Assembly: GCF_027920745.1 (NCBI RefSeq)
Contig: NZ_JAQIBB010000122.1
Span: 1 to 6,991 of the forward strand
Direction of reading: 5' to 3'
DNA: 6,991 bases
Source: Gallibacterium faecale
Lineage (GTDB): Bacteria; Pseudomonadota; Gammaproteobacteria; Enterobacterales; Pasteurellaceae
Part shown: one piece after another, positions 1 to 5,960 of the stretch
Numbering within the stretch: position 1 is the stretch's first letter
Layout of the letters: every line of letters starts with the position of its first letter
Notes under the pieces: generated by a model
The model's input: the letters and a program-made list of their open reading frames with translations, nothing else
Told to the model about the DNA's origin: nothing
Database searches by the model: none
Program-made: the position numbers and the translations under genes

Positions 1-13
1 AAAAAACACCCGA

Positions 14-50
14 GTCTTAATCCCTTTCATACAGGGCGATGTCTTTCGAC
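14..50. repeat. CRISPR repeat copy 1
   Basis: First full 37-bp repeat in the window, identical to the copies at 86-122 and 159-195. The pentamer GTCTT occurs twice inside each repeat (offsets 1 and 28), and the two ends are a 3-bp inverted repeat (GTC...GAC). Confidence 0.97.
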
Positions 51-85
51 GTTCACATCCGCGGTATATAGAAGATATCGCAATG

Positions 86-122
86 GTCTTAATCCCTTTC
101 ATACAGGGCGATGTCTTTCGAC
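86..122. repeat. CRISPR repeat copy 2
   Basis: Second identical 37-bp repeat, 72 bp after the first (37 bp of repeat plus a 35-bp spacer). Confidence 0.97.
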
Positions 123-158
123 TTTTCGTCAAGTCAGTTATATCTGGTTCGATACCTT

Positions 159-195
159 GTCTTAATCCCTTTCATACAGGGCGATGTCTTTCGAC
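159..195. repeat. CRISPR repeat copy 3, terminal copy at the junction
   Basis: Third identical 37-bp repeat, 73 bp after the second. It is the last repeat on this side. Its final base is followed at once by dctQ coding sequence. Its internal ATG (184-186) is in frame with that coding sequence, and a TAA at 163-165 in the same repeat closes the frame upstream. Confidence 0.97.
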
Positions 196-375
196 TATAT
201 TGTTTTAATAATATATTTTGGATATAAGCTATGTATGAATAATATTAATGTGATATCGCCATTATTAAATATACCAATGTGGTTGATAAATCTATCTATT
301 CCTATAGGTGGGGCTTTGATGTTAATAGAGCAAGTAAGAATATTGATAGAGCGTAGGAGAGGGGATTCATGTTAG
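184..375 (+). pseudogene. Truncated TRAP transporter small permease (DctQ C-terminal remnant)
   Basis: This is the last third of a TRAP small-permease (DctQ) subunit, an inner-membrane protein that pairs with the large permease to import organic acids. The 63-codon frame holds two hydrophobic segments. The second carries SPLLNIPMWLINLSIPIGGA, the typical 'iPm..i.l.iPigg..m' pattern near the DctQ C-terminus, followed by a basic tail (ERRRGDSC). Family members are about 150-180 residues with four membrane segments, so roughly the first 100 residues are missing. The first four residues (MSFD) are encoded by the CRISPR repeat; transporter-derived sequence starts at base 196. The stop codon overlaps the start of dctM by 7 bp, the usual coupled arrangement. 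AGGG lies only 2 bases before the ATG, too close for a good ribosome site. The identification rests on the motif plus the dctM neighbour. The remnant is probably non-functional as a transporter subunit. Confidence 0.8.
355..359 (+). promoter_or_regulatory. Ribosome binding site of dctM inside the dctQ remnant
   Basis: AGGAG, followed by AGGGG, lies 9 bases before ATG 369 inside the final codons of the dctQ remnant. It decides the start and lets dctM be translated even if the upstream frame is dead. Confidence 0.8.
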
Positions 376-1637
376 TTATTGCATTTCTAGTGTTTTTTAT
401 CTTAATTTTATTTGGCGTTCCAATAGCTTTTTCTATGGGGTTAAGTGCTGTAATTGCAATTACAGCAAATGATTTACCATTAACTTTAATTTCACAAAGG
501 TTATTTTCTGGGCTAAATACATTTTCTCTATTAGCTATTCCTCTTTTTATGTTAGCAGGAGAATTAATGGAACATGGAGGGATATCTAAAAGACTTATTT
601 ATTTATCCAAATGCTTAGTTGGCCATTTTCGTGGTGGACTTGGTATGATAGATATTTCTACGTCCGTAGTATTTGCAGGTGTTTCTGGATCTGCAGCTGC
701 TGATACTGCTGCTGTAGGCTCTTTAATGATTCCTTCAATGAAAAAGAATGGTTATCCTGCTGGAATGAGTGCTGTATTACAAGCTGTGGCTGGTTCTCTC
801 GGTCCAATTATTCCTCCTAGTTTAACAGCAATTATTTTTGCATCATTAACAGGATTATCCATAAAAGATTTATTTTTAGCAGGAATTATTCCAGGAATCT
901 CCATTGCTATAGGGTTAGTAATAGTTACGTTCTTCTATGCTAAAAAACTAAATTTAGGTGGAGAAAAGAAAGCTTCTAAAGAATTAGTGTGTCAAGCATT
1001 TAAAGAGTCTTATTTGGCTTTATTTATGCCAATTATTATTATTGGAGGTATTTTAGCTGGTCTTTTTACACCAACTGAGGCGGGGGCTATTGCTGTTCTT
1101 TATTCTATAGCAGTTGGGGTTTATCATAAAGAATTGAATTTACAGGGTATAAAAAAAGCAATTATAAATGCTGCTGCAATGACTGCAATGTGCACATTGA
1201 TCATTTCTGGAGCAACAGTATTATCATGGATAATAGCATTTACTCGCCTTCCTGAATTAATAATAAATTTCTTAACTGGAATTACAGATAATTCATATAT
1301 CATATTATTTTTGTTAGTAGGTTTTTTATTATTTATTGGTATGTTTATTGAAACAATTGCAGCTACTATTATTGTTGCCCCAATTTTGATGCCGATAGCA
1401 TATCAATATGGAATAGATCCTATACAATTTGCAATTATTATGATTGTAGTATTAGTTTATGCTGGTGTTACTCCTCCGGTTGGTGGTGTGCTTTTTATCA
1501 CGATGGGTATCGCTGAAGTAAAATTAGATAAGACATTAAAGTATTTACTACCATATTTATCTATAGTCTTTATTGTTATTACATTGATGATTCTTTTTCC
1601 AAGTTTTTCTTTATGGATCCCAAAATTGACAATGTAA
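369..1637 (+). CDS. dctM: TRAP transporter large permease subunit (DctM family)
   Basis: This is the large inner-membrane subunit of a tripartite ATP-independent periplasmic (TRAP) transporter, which moves organic acids using the sodium or proton gradient. At 422 residues it is full length for the family (about 425). It is hydrophobic throughout, with family motifs at SGSAAADTAAVG (106-117), GPIIPPS (145-151), GLFTPTEAGA (231-240) and TPPVGG (368-373). ATG at 369 is supported by AGGAG at 355-359 and by the 7-bp overlap with the dctQ remnant. No periplasmic binding protein gene (dctP) is in the window, and the partner dctQ is truncated, so transport would need subunits encoded elsewhere. The substrate cannot be told from the sequence. 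It is not the sialic-acid SiaQM type, in which both permeases are fused. The gene looks more AT-rich (about 30% GC in the lines I counted) than the operon to its right. No promoter is visible between the CRISPR array and the gene. Confidence 0.93.
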   Translation: MLVIAFLVFFILILFGVPIAFSMGLSAVIAITANDLPLTLISQRLFSGLNTFSLLAIPLFMLAGELMEHGGISKRLIYLSKCLVGHFRGGLGMIDISTSVVFAGVSGSAAADTAAVGSLMIPSMKKNGYPAGMSAVLQAVAGSLGPIIPPSLTAIIFASLTGLSIKDLFLAGIIPGISIAIGLVIVTFFYAKKLNLGGEKKASKELVCQAFKESYLALFMPIIIIGGILAGLFTPTEAGAIAVLYSIAVGVYHKELNLQGIKKAIINAAAMTAMCTLIISGATVLSWIIAFTRLPELIINFLTGITDNSYIILFLLVGFLLFIGMFIETIAATIIVAPILMPIAYQYGIDPIQFAIIMIVVLVYAGVTPPVGGVLFITMGIAEVKLDKTLKYLLPYLSIVFIVITLMILFPSFSLWIPKLTM

Positions 1638-1655
1638 GATTTTTCTTAAAACGTC

Positions 1656-1690
1656 TTAAAAAAGGTCGAGTAGATTACTCGACCTTTCTA
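1656..1690. terminator. Bidirectional terminator between dctM and rpoD
   Basis: A perfect 12-bp stem, 1661-1672 paired with 1676-1687, encloses a 3-base loop (GAT). Read on the minus strand, the stem is followed by a run of six T (1663 down to 1658), a strong intrinsic terminator for the rpsU-dnaG-rpoD transcript. Read on the plus strand, the stem ends in TTTCTATTG, a weaker tail that could serve dctM. It sits between convergent genes, 19-50 bp past the dctM stop and 22-51 bp past the rpoD stop. Confidence 0.92.
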
Positions 1691-1711
1691 TTGTTATGAT
1701 GAATTAATAAT

Positions 1712-3589
1712 TTATTCGTCTAAGAAACTGCGCAAGGTTTCTGAACGACTTGGGTGGCGAAGTTTGCGTAATGCTTTGGCTTCAATCTGACGAATACGTT
1801 CACGTGTTACATCAAATTGTTTACCGACTTCTTCCAAAGTATGATCAGTGTTCATATCAATACCAAAACGCATTCTTAACACTTTCGCTTCACGAGGGGT
1901 TAATCCTTCTAGAACTTCGTGTGTTGCAATCTTTAAGCTTTGTGCTGTTGCAGAATCAAGCGGAAGTTCTAGCGTATTGTCCTCAATGAAATCACCTAAA
2001 TGTGAATCATCGTCATCTCCAATTGGAGTTTCCATTGAAATAGGTTCTTTAGCGATTTTTAATACCTTACGGATTTTATCTTCAGGCATACCCATACGTT
2101 CAGCCAATTCTTCAGGTGAAGCTTCACGTCCCATTTCTTGTAGCATTTGGCGAGAAATACGATTTAATTTATTAATTGTTTCAATCATATGTACAGGAAT
2201 ACGGATAGTACGAGCTTGGTCTGCAATTGAACGGGTGATTGCTTGACGAATCCACCAAGTTGCATAAGTAGAGAATTTATAACCACGGCGGTATTCAAAT
2301 TTATCTACTGCTTTCATCAAACCGATATTACCTTCTTGAATTAAATCAAGGAATTGTAAACCACGGTTGGTATATTTTTTAGCAATAGAGATAACCAAAC
2401 GTAAGTTAGCTTCTACCATCTCTTTTTTCGCACGGCGTGCTTTTAGTTCACCTTGTGAAATTTTTTCGCCAATTTGTCGAATTTGGGTAATGGTTAAACC
2501 GCTTTCTTGTTCAATTAATTGGAGCAGATGAATTGCTTGACGAATATCTTGCTCATAATCTTTTAATTTTTCAGACCAGTTTTTACCTGCGGCTAATGCT
2601 TTTTCGATCCAAGCATCATTGGTTTCATGTCCAATAAATGCTTTTTGGAATGTTCCTTTTGGCATTTTTGCATATTCAACAGCAAGACGTTGAATGTGTC
2701 TTTCTTGGGTACGAATACGTTTCATCATGTCACGCATCGATAAAACAAGAAGATCGAATTGTTTTGGTACCAAACGGAATTGTTGGAAAACATCGGATAA
2801 AGCATTAATTTGATCTTTGGCTTTTTTATTGCCGCGACCATATTTCTCAATCGCTTCTACTGTTTTTTGATGTTGTTCTTTTAATGCTGTGAATTTTTCA
2901 CGGGCAACTTCTGGGTCGATACTGTTATCAGAGTCGCCATCTGAACTGTTGTCAGAATCGCTATCACTGTCTTCATCATCGTCACTATCATCAGCATCAT
3001 TAGAAGAAGACGATAAACTTTCCTCATCATCTTCATCAACATCATCATTCATAAATTTAGAATAATTTTCAGTATCTACTGCATTTGGATCGACAAAACC
3101 AGTAATTAAATCAGAGAGGCGAACTTCACCTTTTTCTACTAAATCATATTGTTGTAATAAATGATTTAATGCTTGAGGATATTCCGCAACTGCACACTGA
3201 ACTTCATTAATTCCTTCTTCGATCCTTTTCGCAATATCAATTTCTCCTTCACGAGTAAGGAGTTCAACACTTCCCATTTCACGCATATACATACGGACAG
3301 GATCAGTGGTGCGACCGATTTCAGATTCAACACTAGAAAGTACTTGTGTAGCTTCTTCTACTGCATCTTCATCTGTCACATTTTCGTTCAACATAAGATC
3401 ATCAGCATCTGGGGCGGTTTCAAGTACTTGAATCCCCATATCATTGATCATCTGAATGATGTCTTCTATTTGATCGGCATCAACGAGGTCTTCTGGCAAA
3501 CTATCATTAACCTCTGCATAGGTTAAATAACCTTGTTCCTTGCCTTGTGCAATTAATTGTTTTAACTGTGATTGTGGATTTTGATCCAT
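1712..3589 (-). CDS. rpoD: RNA polymerase primary sigma factor RpoD (sigma-70)
   Basis: Housekeeping sigma factor that directs RNA polymerase to -35/-10 promoters. At 625 residues it is close to the E. coli length (613). Region 1.1 occupies the N-terminus (about 1-80). Region 1.2 carries TDPVRMYMREMG (95-106). A long non-conserved region follows (about 130-380) with an acidic Ser/Asp tract at 183-223. Region 2 contains the core-binding and -10-melting motifs NLRLVISIAKKY (395-406), LQEGNIGLMKAVDKFEYRRG in variant form IQEGNIG (417-423), and YATWWIRQAI (442-451). Regions 3 and 4 follow, with the C-terminal helix-turn-helix VTRERIRQIEAKALRKLRHP (594-613). It is the last gene of the rpsU-dnaG-rpoD operon, 52 bp after dnaG. 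The ribosome site is modest (GGATG about 7 bases upstream). Everything expected of the family is present; the only unusual part is the Ser/Asp tract. Confidence 0.99.
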   Translation of the reverse strand: MDQNPQSQLKQLIAQGKEQGYLTYAEVNDSLPEDLVDADQIEDIIQMINDMGIQVLETAPDADDLMLNENVTDEDAVEEATQVLSSVESEIGRTTDPVRMYMREMGSVELLTREGEIDIAKRIEEGINEVQCAVAEYPQALNHLLQQYDLVEKGEVRLSDLITGFVDPNAVDTENYSKFMNDDVDEDDEESLSSSSNDADDSDDDEDSDSDSDNSSDGDSDNSIDPEVAREKFTALKEQHQKTVEAIEKYGRGNKKAKDQINALSDVFQQFRLVPKQFDLLVLSMRDMMKRIRTQERHIQRLAVEYAKMPKGTFQKAFIGHETNDAWIEKALAAGKNWSEKLKDYEQDIRQAIHLLQLIEQESGLTITQIRQIGEKISQGELKARRAKKEMVEANLRLVISIAKKYTNRGLQFLDLIQEGNIGLMKAVDKFEYRRGYKFSTYATWWIRQAITRSIADQARTIRIPVHMIETINKLNRISRQMLQEMGREASPEELAERMGMPEDKIRKVLKIAKEPISMETPIGDDDDSHLGDFIEDNTLELPLDSATAQSLKIATHEVLEGLTPREAKVLRMRFGIDMNTDHTLEEVGKQFDVTRERIRQIEAKALRKLRHPSRSETLRSFLDE

Positions 3590-3625
3590 ATTTTGACATC
3601 CAATAATTGTTGATTAGCAGAAAGC

Positions 3626-3652
3626 ATTCTTCATATTCTCTTTATGAAGAAT
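3626..3652 (-). other. Stem-loop at the dnaG stop codon (likely processing or mRNA-stability element)
   Basis: A perfect 10-bp inverted repeat: ATTCTTCATA (3626-3635) pairs with TATGAAGAAT (3643-3652) around a 7-base loop. The dnaG stop codon (3642-3644) sits at the loop/stem border. On the minus strand no T run follows, so it is unlikely to terminate. In E. coli the dnaG-rpoD junction is an RNA-processing site; the same role here is inference. Confidence 0.75.
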
Positions 3653-5435
3653 AGACCGAAGCTAGCAATTTTCGACTATTTGCTAGCAGTTCTATCAGTT
3701 CTTTTTTTTCATCTAGCGACAAAGTATCTGTTCGATCTTTCGCTTTTAACGCTTCAATGCGCTTTTCCATTACTTTAGAATGTAAGTGTTTTAGATTACC
3801 ATAAAAAGTCGCTTCAATGTTATCATCTTTTATTAGGTGATCCCAAATTGCGAGTTTTTCAATAATTTTTTCTTCTGTTTTTCCCCGCCAATATTCCAGT
3901 AATTGTCCTGTTGTAATACCACTTTTTTCGATACATAGTTGATAAACTTCAAGAAAAAGTGATAGCCCGGGGAGGTTTAAATCTTGTAGCACTTGCGGAT
4001 TACTTAATAAAACACGGGTAATTGGTTTATCCGCTAGTTCTGGATTTTGTAATAATAAAGCAATCAGTAAACGCATTGGTGTAGCTTTTAATCTTGCTTC
4101 ATTCTCTTTTTGGGTTTCTGTTGCTGTAGCAATCATAGCAGGCAACATTTTTTCTAATAGTGCTGCATCCATAATGCCAAGCTTTTGTCCAAGCATATTA
4201 CGAAGATAAAGACGTAATGTTTCGCCTGGAATTTTATCAATTAATGGTACCGCTAGAGCTGCTAACTTACTCCGTCCATCTTTTGTACTTAAATCAACTT
4301 GAGTCAATAAGTGTTGAAATAAGAAATCACTCATTGGCATAGCGTCTAAGAGAAATTCCTCAAATTTTTCTTTGCCAATTTGGCGAATAAAAGTATCAGG
4401 ATCTTCGCCGTCTGGTAAAAAAATAAATTTTAATTGTCTGCCATCATAAAGATGGGGCAAAGCATTTTCTAAAGCGCGCCAAGCAGCACTTCGTCCAGCA
4501 TTATCGCCATCATAACAACAAATAATTTGTTCAGTAGCACGGTATGCTATTTGGATTTGTTCGCCTGTGGTTGCGGTACCTAAAGAAGCAACGGCATTCG
4601 TGACACCAAATTGGGCAAGAGCAACAACATCCATATATCCTTCAACGACTAATAAGTAGTCCGGATTATCATTTTGTTCTAATGCTTCATATAACCCATA
4701 TAACTCACTGCCTTTATGGTAGGTCGCCATTTCTGGTGAGTTAAGGTATTTTGGCTTTTCATCACCTAATACACGCCCACCAAAGGCAATCGTCCGACCG
4801 AGGCGATCTCGGATAGGGAACATAATCCGCTGCCGAAAACGATCATAAGCAGTGCCAAAATCGTTTTGCGTGATCATTCCCGTATCTAGTAATTTTTGTC
4901 GATCTTCTGGTGATTGACCAAAATGACGTAATACGGAATTTGTCCCGGAAGCAAATCCAATTGCAAAACGTTGGATAACTTCTGTGGATAAACCACGTTG
5001 TTGTAAATAAGCTTGAGCGGGTAATGCTTGTGTAAGTTGTTGTTGATAAAAAACAGCAATGTCTTGCATTAATTGGTGCAAGTCACGTTTACTTTTATAA
5101 TTTTGATTTGCAGAATTGTTATGGCTAAAAGTATTTTCTCTTGGAACATCAACACCTTGCAGTGCAGCTAACTCTTCGACGGCCTCAACAAATTCGAGCT
5201 TATCATAATCCATCAAAAATGAAATGGCATTACCATGTGCACCACAGCCAAAACAGTGATAAAACTGTTTTTTGGCACTGACAGTGAATGAAGGGGTTTT
5301 CTCATGATGGAATGGACAACAAGCTTGATAATTTTGTCCGGCTTTTTTGAGTTTTACTCGAGAATTAACGACATCAACAATGTTGGTACGTGCTAAGAGT
5401 TCATCAATAAAAGTACGCGGAATGAGTCCTTTCAT
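3642..5435 (-). CDS. dnaG: DNA primase DnaG
   Basis: Synthesises the RNA primers for replication on the DnaB helicase at the fork. The 597 residues match the family (E. coli 581, Haemophilus about 593). The N-terminal CHC2 zinc-binding domain shows C40, H43, C61 and C64. The catalytic core has the basic motif KYLNSPE (229-235) and the TOPRIM domain with EGYMD (E265-D269), YDGDNAG (D309, D311) and GEDPD (D345, D347), all the metal-binding acids expected. The C-terminal helicase-binding domain runs from about 445. ATG 5435 is supported by AAGG 8 bases upstream and by the conserved start MKGLIPRTFIDELL. It lies 108 bp downstream of rpsU, across a terminator-like hairpin, and 52 bp before rpoD. 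In E. coli this arrangement keeps primase expression low compared with S21 and sigma-70; the same control is likely here. No unusual residues were seen. Confidence 0.99.
   Translation of the reverse strand: MKGLIPRTFIDELLARTNIVDVVNSRVKLKKAGQNYQACCPFHHEKTPSFTVSAKKQFYHCFGCGAHGNAISFLMDYDKLEFVEAVEELAALQGVDVPRENTFSHNNSANQNYKSKRDLHQLMQDIAVFYQQQLTQALPAQAYLQQRGLSTEVIQRFAIGFASGTNSVLRHFGQSPEDRQKLLDTGMITQNDFGTAYDRFRQRIMFPIRDRLGRTIAFGGRVLGDEKPKYLNSPEMATYHKGSELYGLYEALEQNDNPDYLLVVEGYMDVVALAQFGVTNAVASLGTATTGEQIQIAYRATEQIICCYDGDNAGRSAAWRALENALPHLYDGRQLKFIFLPDGEDPDTFIRQIGKEKFEEFLLDAMPMSDFLFQHLLTQVDLSTKDGRSKLAALAVPLIDKIPGETLRLYLRNMLGQKLGIMDAALLEKMLPAMIATATETQKENEARLKATPMRLLIALLLQNPELADKPITRVLLSNPQVLQDLNLPGLSLFLEVYQLCIEKSGITTGQLLEYWRGKTEEKIIEKLAIWDHLIKDDNIEATFYGNLKHLHSKVMEKRIEALKAKDRTDTLSLDEKKELIELLANSRKLLASVYSS
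3661..3687 (-). other. Second stem-loop within the last codons of dnaG
   Basis: A perfect 8-bp inverted repeat: GCTAGCAA (3661-3668) pairs with TTGCTAGC (3680-3687) around an 11-base loop, inside the codons for the DnaG C-terminus. It lies 8 bp from the next hairpin, so the dnaG 3' end carries two consecutive structures just before rpoD. Confidence 0.65.
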
Positions 5436-5475
5436 CGTATCTACCTTAAGCTAGCCAACAAAATTCTATAGGTTA

Positions 5476-5516
5476 ATAAAAAGAAATAACCGTGCTTCTA
5501 ATAAAGAAGCACGGTT
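5476..5516 (-). terminator. Intra-operon terminator between rpsU and dnaG
   Basis: A 12-bp stem pairs 5488-5499 with 5505-5516 around a 5-base loop, with core CCGTGCTTC/GAAGCACGG. On the minus strand it is followed by TATTTCTTTTTATT, a T-rich tail, starting 27 bp after the rpsU stop. Its position equals that of the partial terminator known between rpsU and dnaG in E. coli, which lets most transcripts end after rpsU. On the plus strand the tail is only TAAATAT, so it acts leftward. Confidence 0.9.
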
Positions 5517-5543
5517 TAAATATCGTTTAAATCAAAGAATGAA

Positions 5544-5759
5544 TTAATATAAACGAGTATGACGTGCATTCTCGCGAGCTAATTTCTTAGCGTGACGTTT
5601 AGCTGCAGATGCTTTTTCACGTTTACGAATAGTTGTTGGTTTTTCGTAGAATTCACGGCTACGAACTTCTGCTAAGATTCCCGCTTTTTCGCAAGAACGT
5701 TTAAAACGACGTAACGCTACGTCAAATGATTCATTTTCACGAACTTTAATTACAGGCAT
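5544..5759 (-). CDS. rpsU: 30S ribosomal protein S21
   Basis: Small basic protein of the 30S subunit, located near the anti-Shine-Dalgarno end of 16S rRNA and needed for normal translation initiation. At 71 residues it is exactly the E. coli length and differs from it at few positions. It has the conserved start MPVIKVRENESFDVALRRFK, the EFYEKPTT block (41-48) and a lysine/arginine-rich C-terminal half ending ARENARHTRLY. The start is fixed by a strong ribosome site, GAGGTGA (5773-5767), 7 bases before the ATG. It is the first gene of the rpsU-dnaG-rpoD operon and is transcribed away from tsaD. Confidence 0.99.
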   Translation of the reverse strand: MPVIKVRENESFDVALRRFKRSCEKAGILAEVRSREFYEKPTTIRKREKASAAKRHAKKLARENARHTRLY

Positions 5760-5766
5760 GAGCCAA

Positions 5767-5773
5767 TCACCTC
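5767..5773 (-). promoter_or_regulatory. Ribosome binding site of rpsU
   Basis: GAGGTGA on the minus strand, 7 bases before the ATG. It is the strongest Shine-Dalgarno match in the window, in line with high S21 expression. Confidence 0.85.
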
Positions 5774-5811
5774 AATGAAATTTATATACAATTTTAGGGT
5801 TATATAACATA

Positions 5812-5830
5812 ACCTTTACTCAATAAAGGT
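5812..5830. repeat. Inverted repeat in the rpsU leader/promoter
   Basis: ACCTTTA (5812-5818) and TAAAGGT (5824-5830) form a perfect 7-bp inverted repeat around 5 bases. A second dyad, GGTTAT...ATAACC (5798-5803 with 5809-5814), overlaps its edge and contains the 10-bp palindrome GTTATATAAC (5799-5808). They could be a protein-binding site or a hairpin near the 5' end of the rpsU mRNA. Confidence 0.6.
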
Positions 5831-5834
5831 CGCA

Positions 5835-5864
5835 ATTTTAATCTATTTCAGGATAAAAAGTAAA
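5835..5864 (-). promoter_or_regulatory. Candidate promoter for rpsU-dnaG-rpoD
   Basis: On the minus strand, TTTACT (5864-5859, -35, 4 of 6 matches) is followed after 18 bases by TAAAAT (5840-5835, -10, 5 of 6). This would start transcription about 70 bases before rpsU, with the ACCTTTA inverted repeat close to the RNA 5' end. An alternative is TTGCGA (5835-5830) with TATGTT (5811-5806), again with an 18-base spacer, which places the inverted repeat in the promoter spacer. Neither is decisive. Confidence 0.35.
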
Positions 5865-5885
5865 GAGAGGATTATGCTTATTTTG

Positions 5886-5915
5886 TTGCCAAACTAGCGA
5901 TTGGCTAGAGAAAAT
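5886..5915 (+). promoter_or_regulatory. Candidate tsaD promoter with a dyad in its spacer
   Basis: TTGCCA (5886-5891, 5 of 6 to the -35 consensus) and GAAAAT (5910-5915, 4 of 6) stand 18 bases apart. The spacer holds the inverted repeat CTAGC (5894-5898) / GCTAG (5904-5908). A second -10-like TAAAAT at 5929-5934 has no good -35 partner. This is a weak prediction based only on consensus matching. Confidence 0.3.
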
Positions 5916-5960
5916 TAGAAAAAAAGAGTAAAATGCCGACCAATTTTTGGCTAGATAAAA
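5901..5960 (+). repeat. Direct repeat TTGGCTAGA(G/T)AAAA upstream of tsaD
   Basis: Fourteen-base copies at 5901-5914 and 5947-5960 differ at one position and start 46 bp apart; the second ends 7 bp before the tsaD ATG. The core TTGGCTAG also occurs on the minus strand at 5458-5451, just before dnaG. Confidence 0.6.

Larger units (their letters stand above)
1..195. CRISPR. CRISPR array, right-hand end (3 repeats, 2 full spacers)
   Basis: Three identical 37-bp repeats lie at 14-50, 86-122 and 159-195. Each begins GTCTTAATCCC and ends GATGTCTTTCGAC. The spacers are 51-85 (35 bp) and 123-158 (36 bp); bases 1-13 are the end of a further spacer, so the array continues to the left. Within the repeat, CCCT and AGGG can pair around a 7-base loop (22-25 with 33-36 in the first copy). 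Read on the minus strand the repeat ends GGGATTAAGAC, whose last eight bases ATTAAGAC resemble the ATTGAAAC-type crRNA 5' handle of many type I and III systems. This hints, as inference, at transcription from right to left. No cas gene is in the window, so the subtype cannot be named; 37-bp repeats with 35-36-bp spacers fit several type III and type I systems. The last repeat is not degenerate, and it ends exactly where a truncated transporter gene begins. Confidence 0.97.

Noticed and set aside
1..195. The three repeats as a generic tandem repeat or small-RNA element rather than CRISPR
   Set aside because: Identical 37-bp units separated by unrelated 35-36-bp sequences, with an internal short dyad, are specific to CRISPR arrays.
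196..375. An IS end or transposon scar explaining the dctQ truncation
   Set aside because: No terminal inverted repeat, target duplication or transposase fragment is visible; the repeat passes straight into coding sequence.
1848..2246. 132-codon plus-strand open frame across rpoD
   Set aside because: It lies wholly antisense to a highly conserved part of rpoD, its product has no family motif, and no ribosome site was seen. It is a shadow of the real gene.
3173..3526. 117-codon plus-strand open frame opposite the rpoD N-terminus
   Set aside because: Antisense to conserved sigma-70 regions 1.1-1.2, with low-complexity hydrophobic/aromatic composition typical of shadow frames.
4447..4458. CCCCATCT on the minus strand inside dnaG, like a sigma-32 -10 element
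   Set aside because: No CTTGAAA-like -35 at a proper distance: CTTGGCG is 19 bases away and CTTTAGA only 10.
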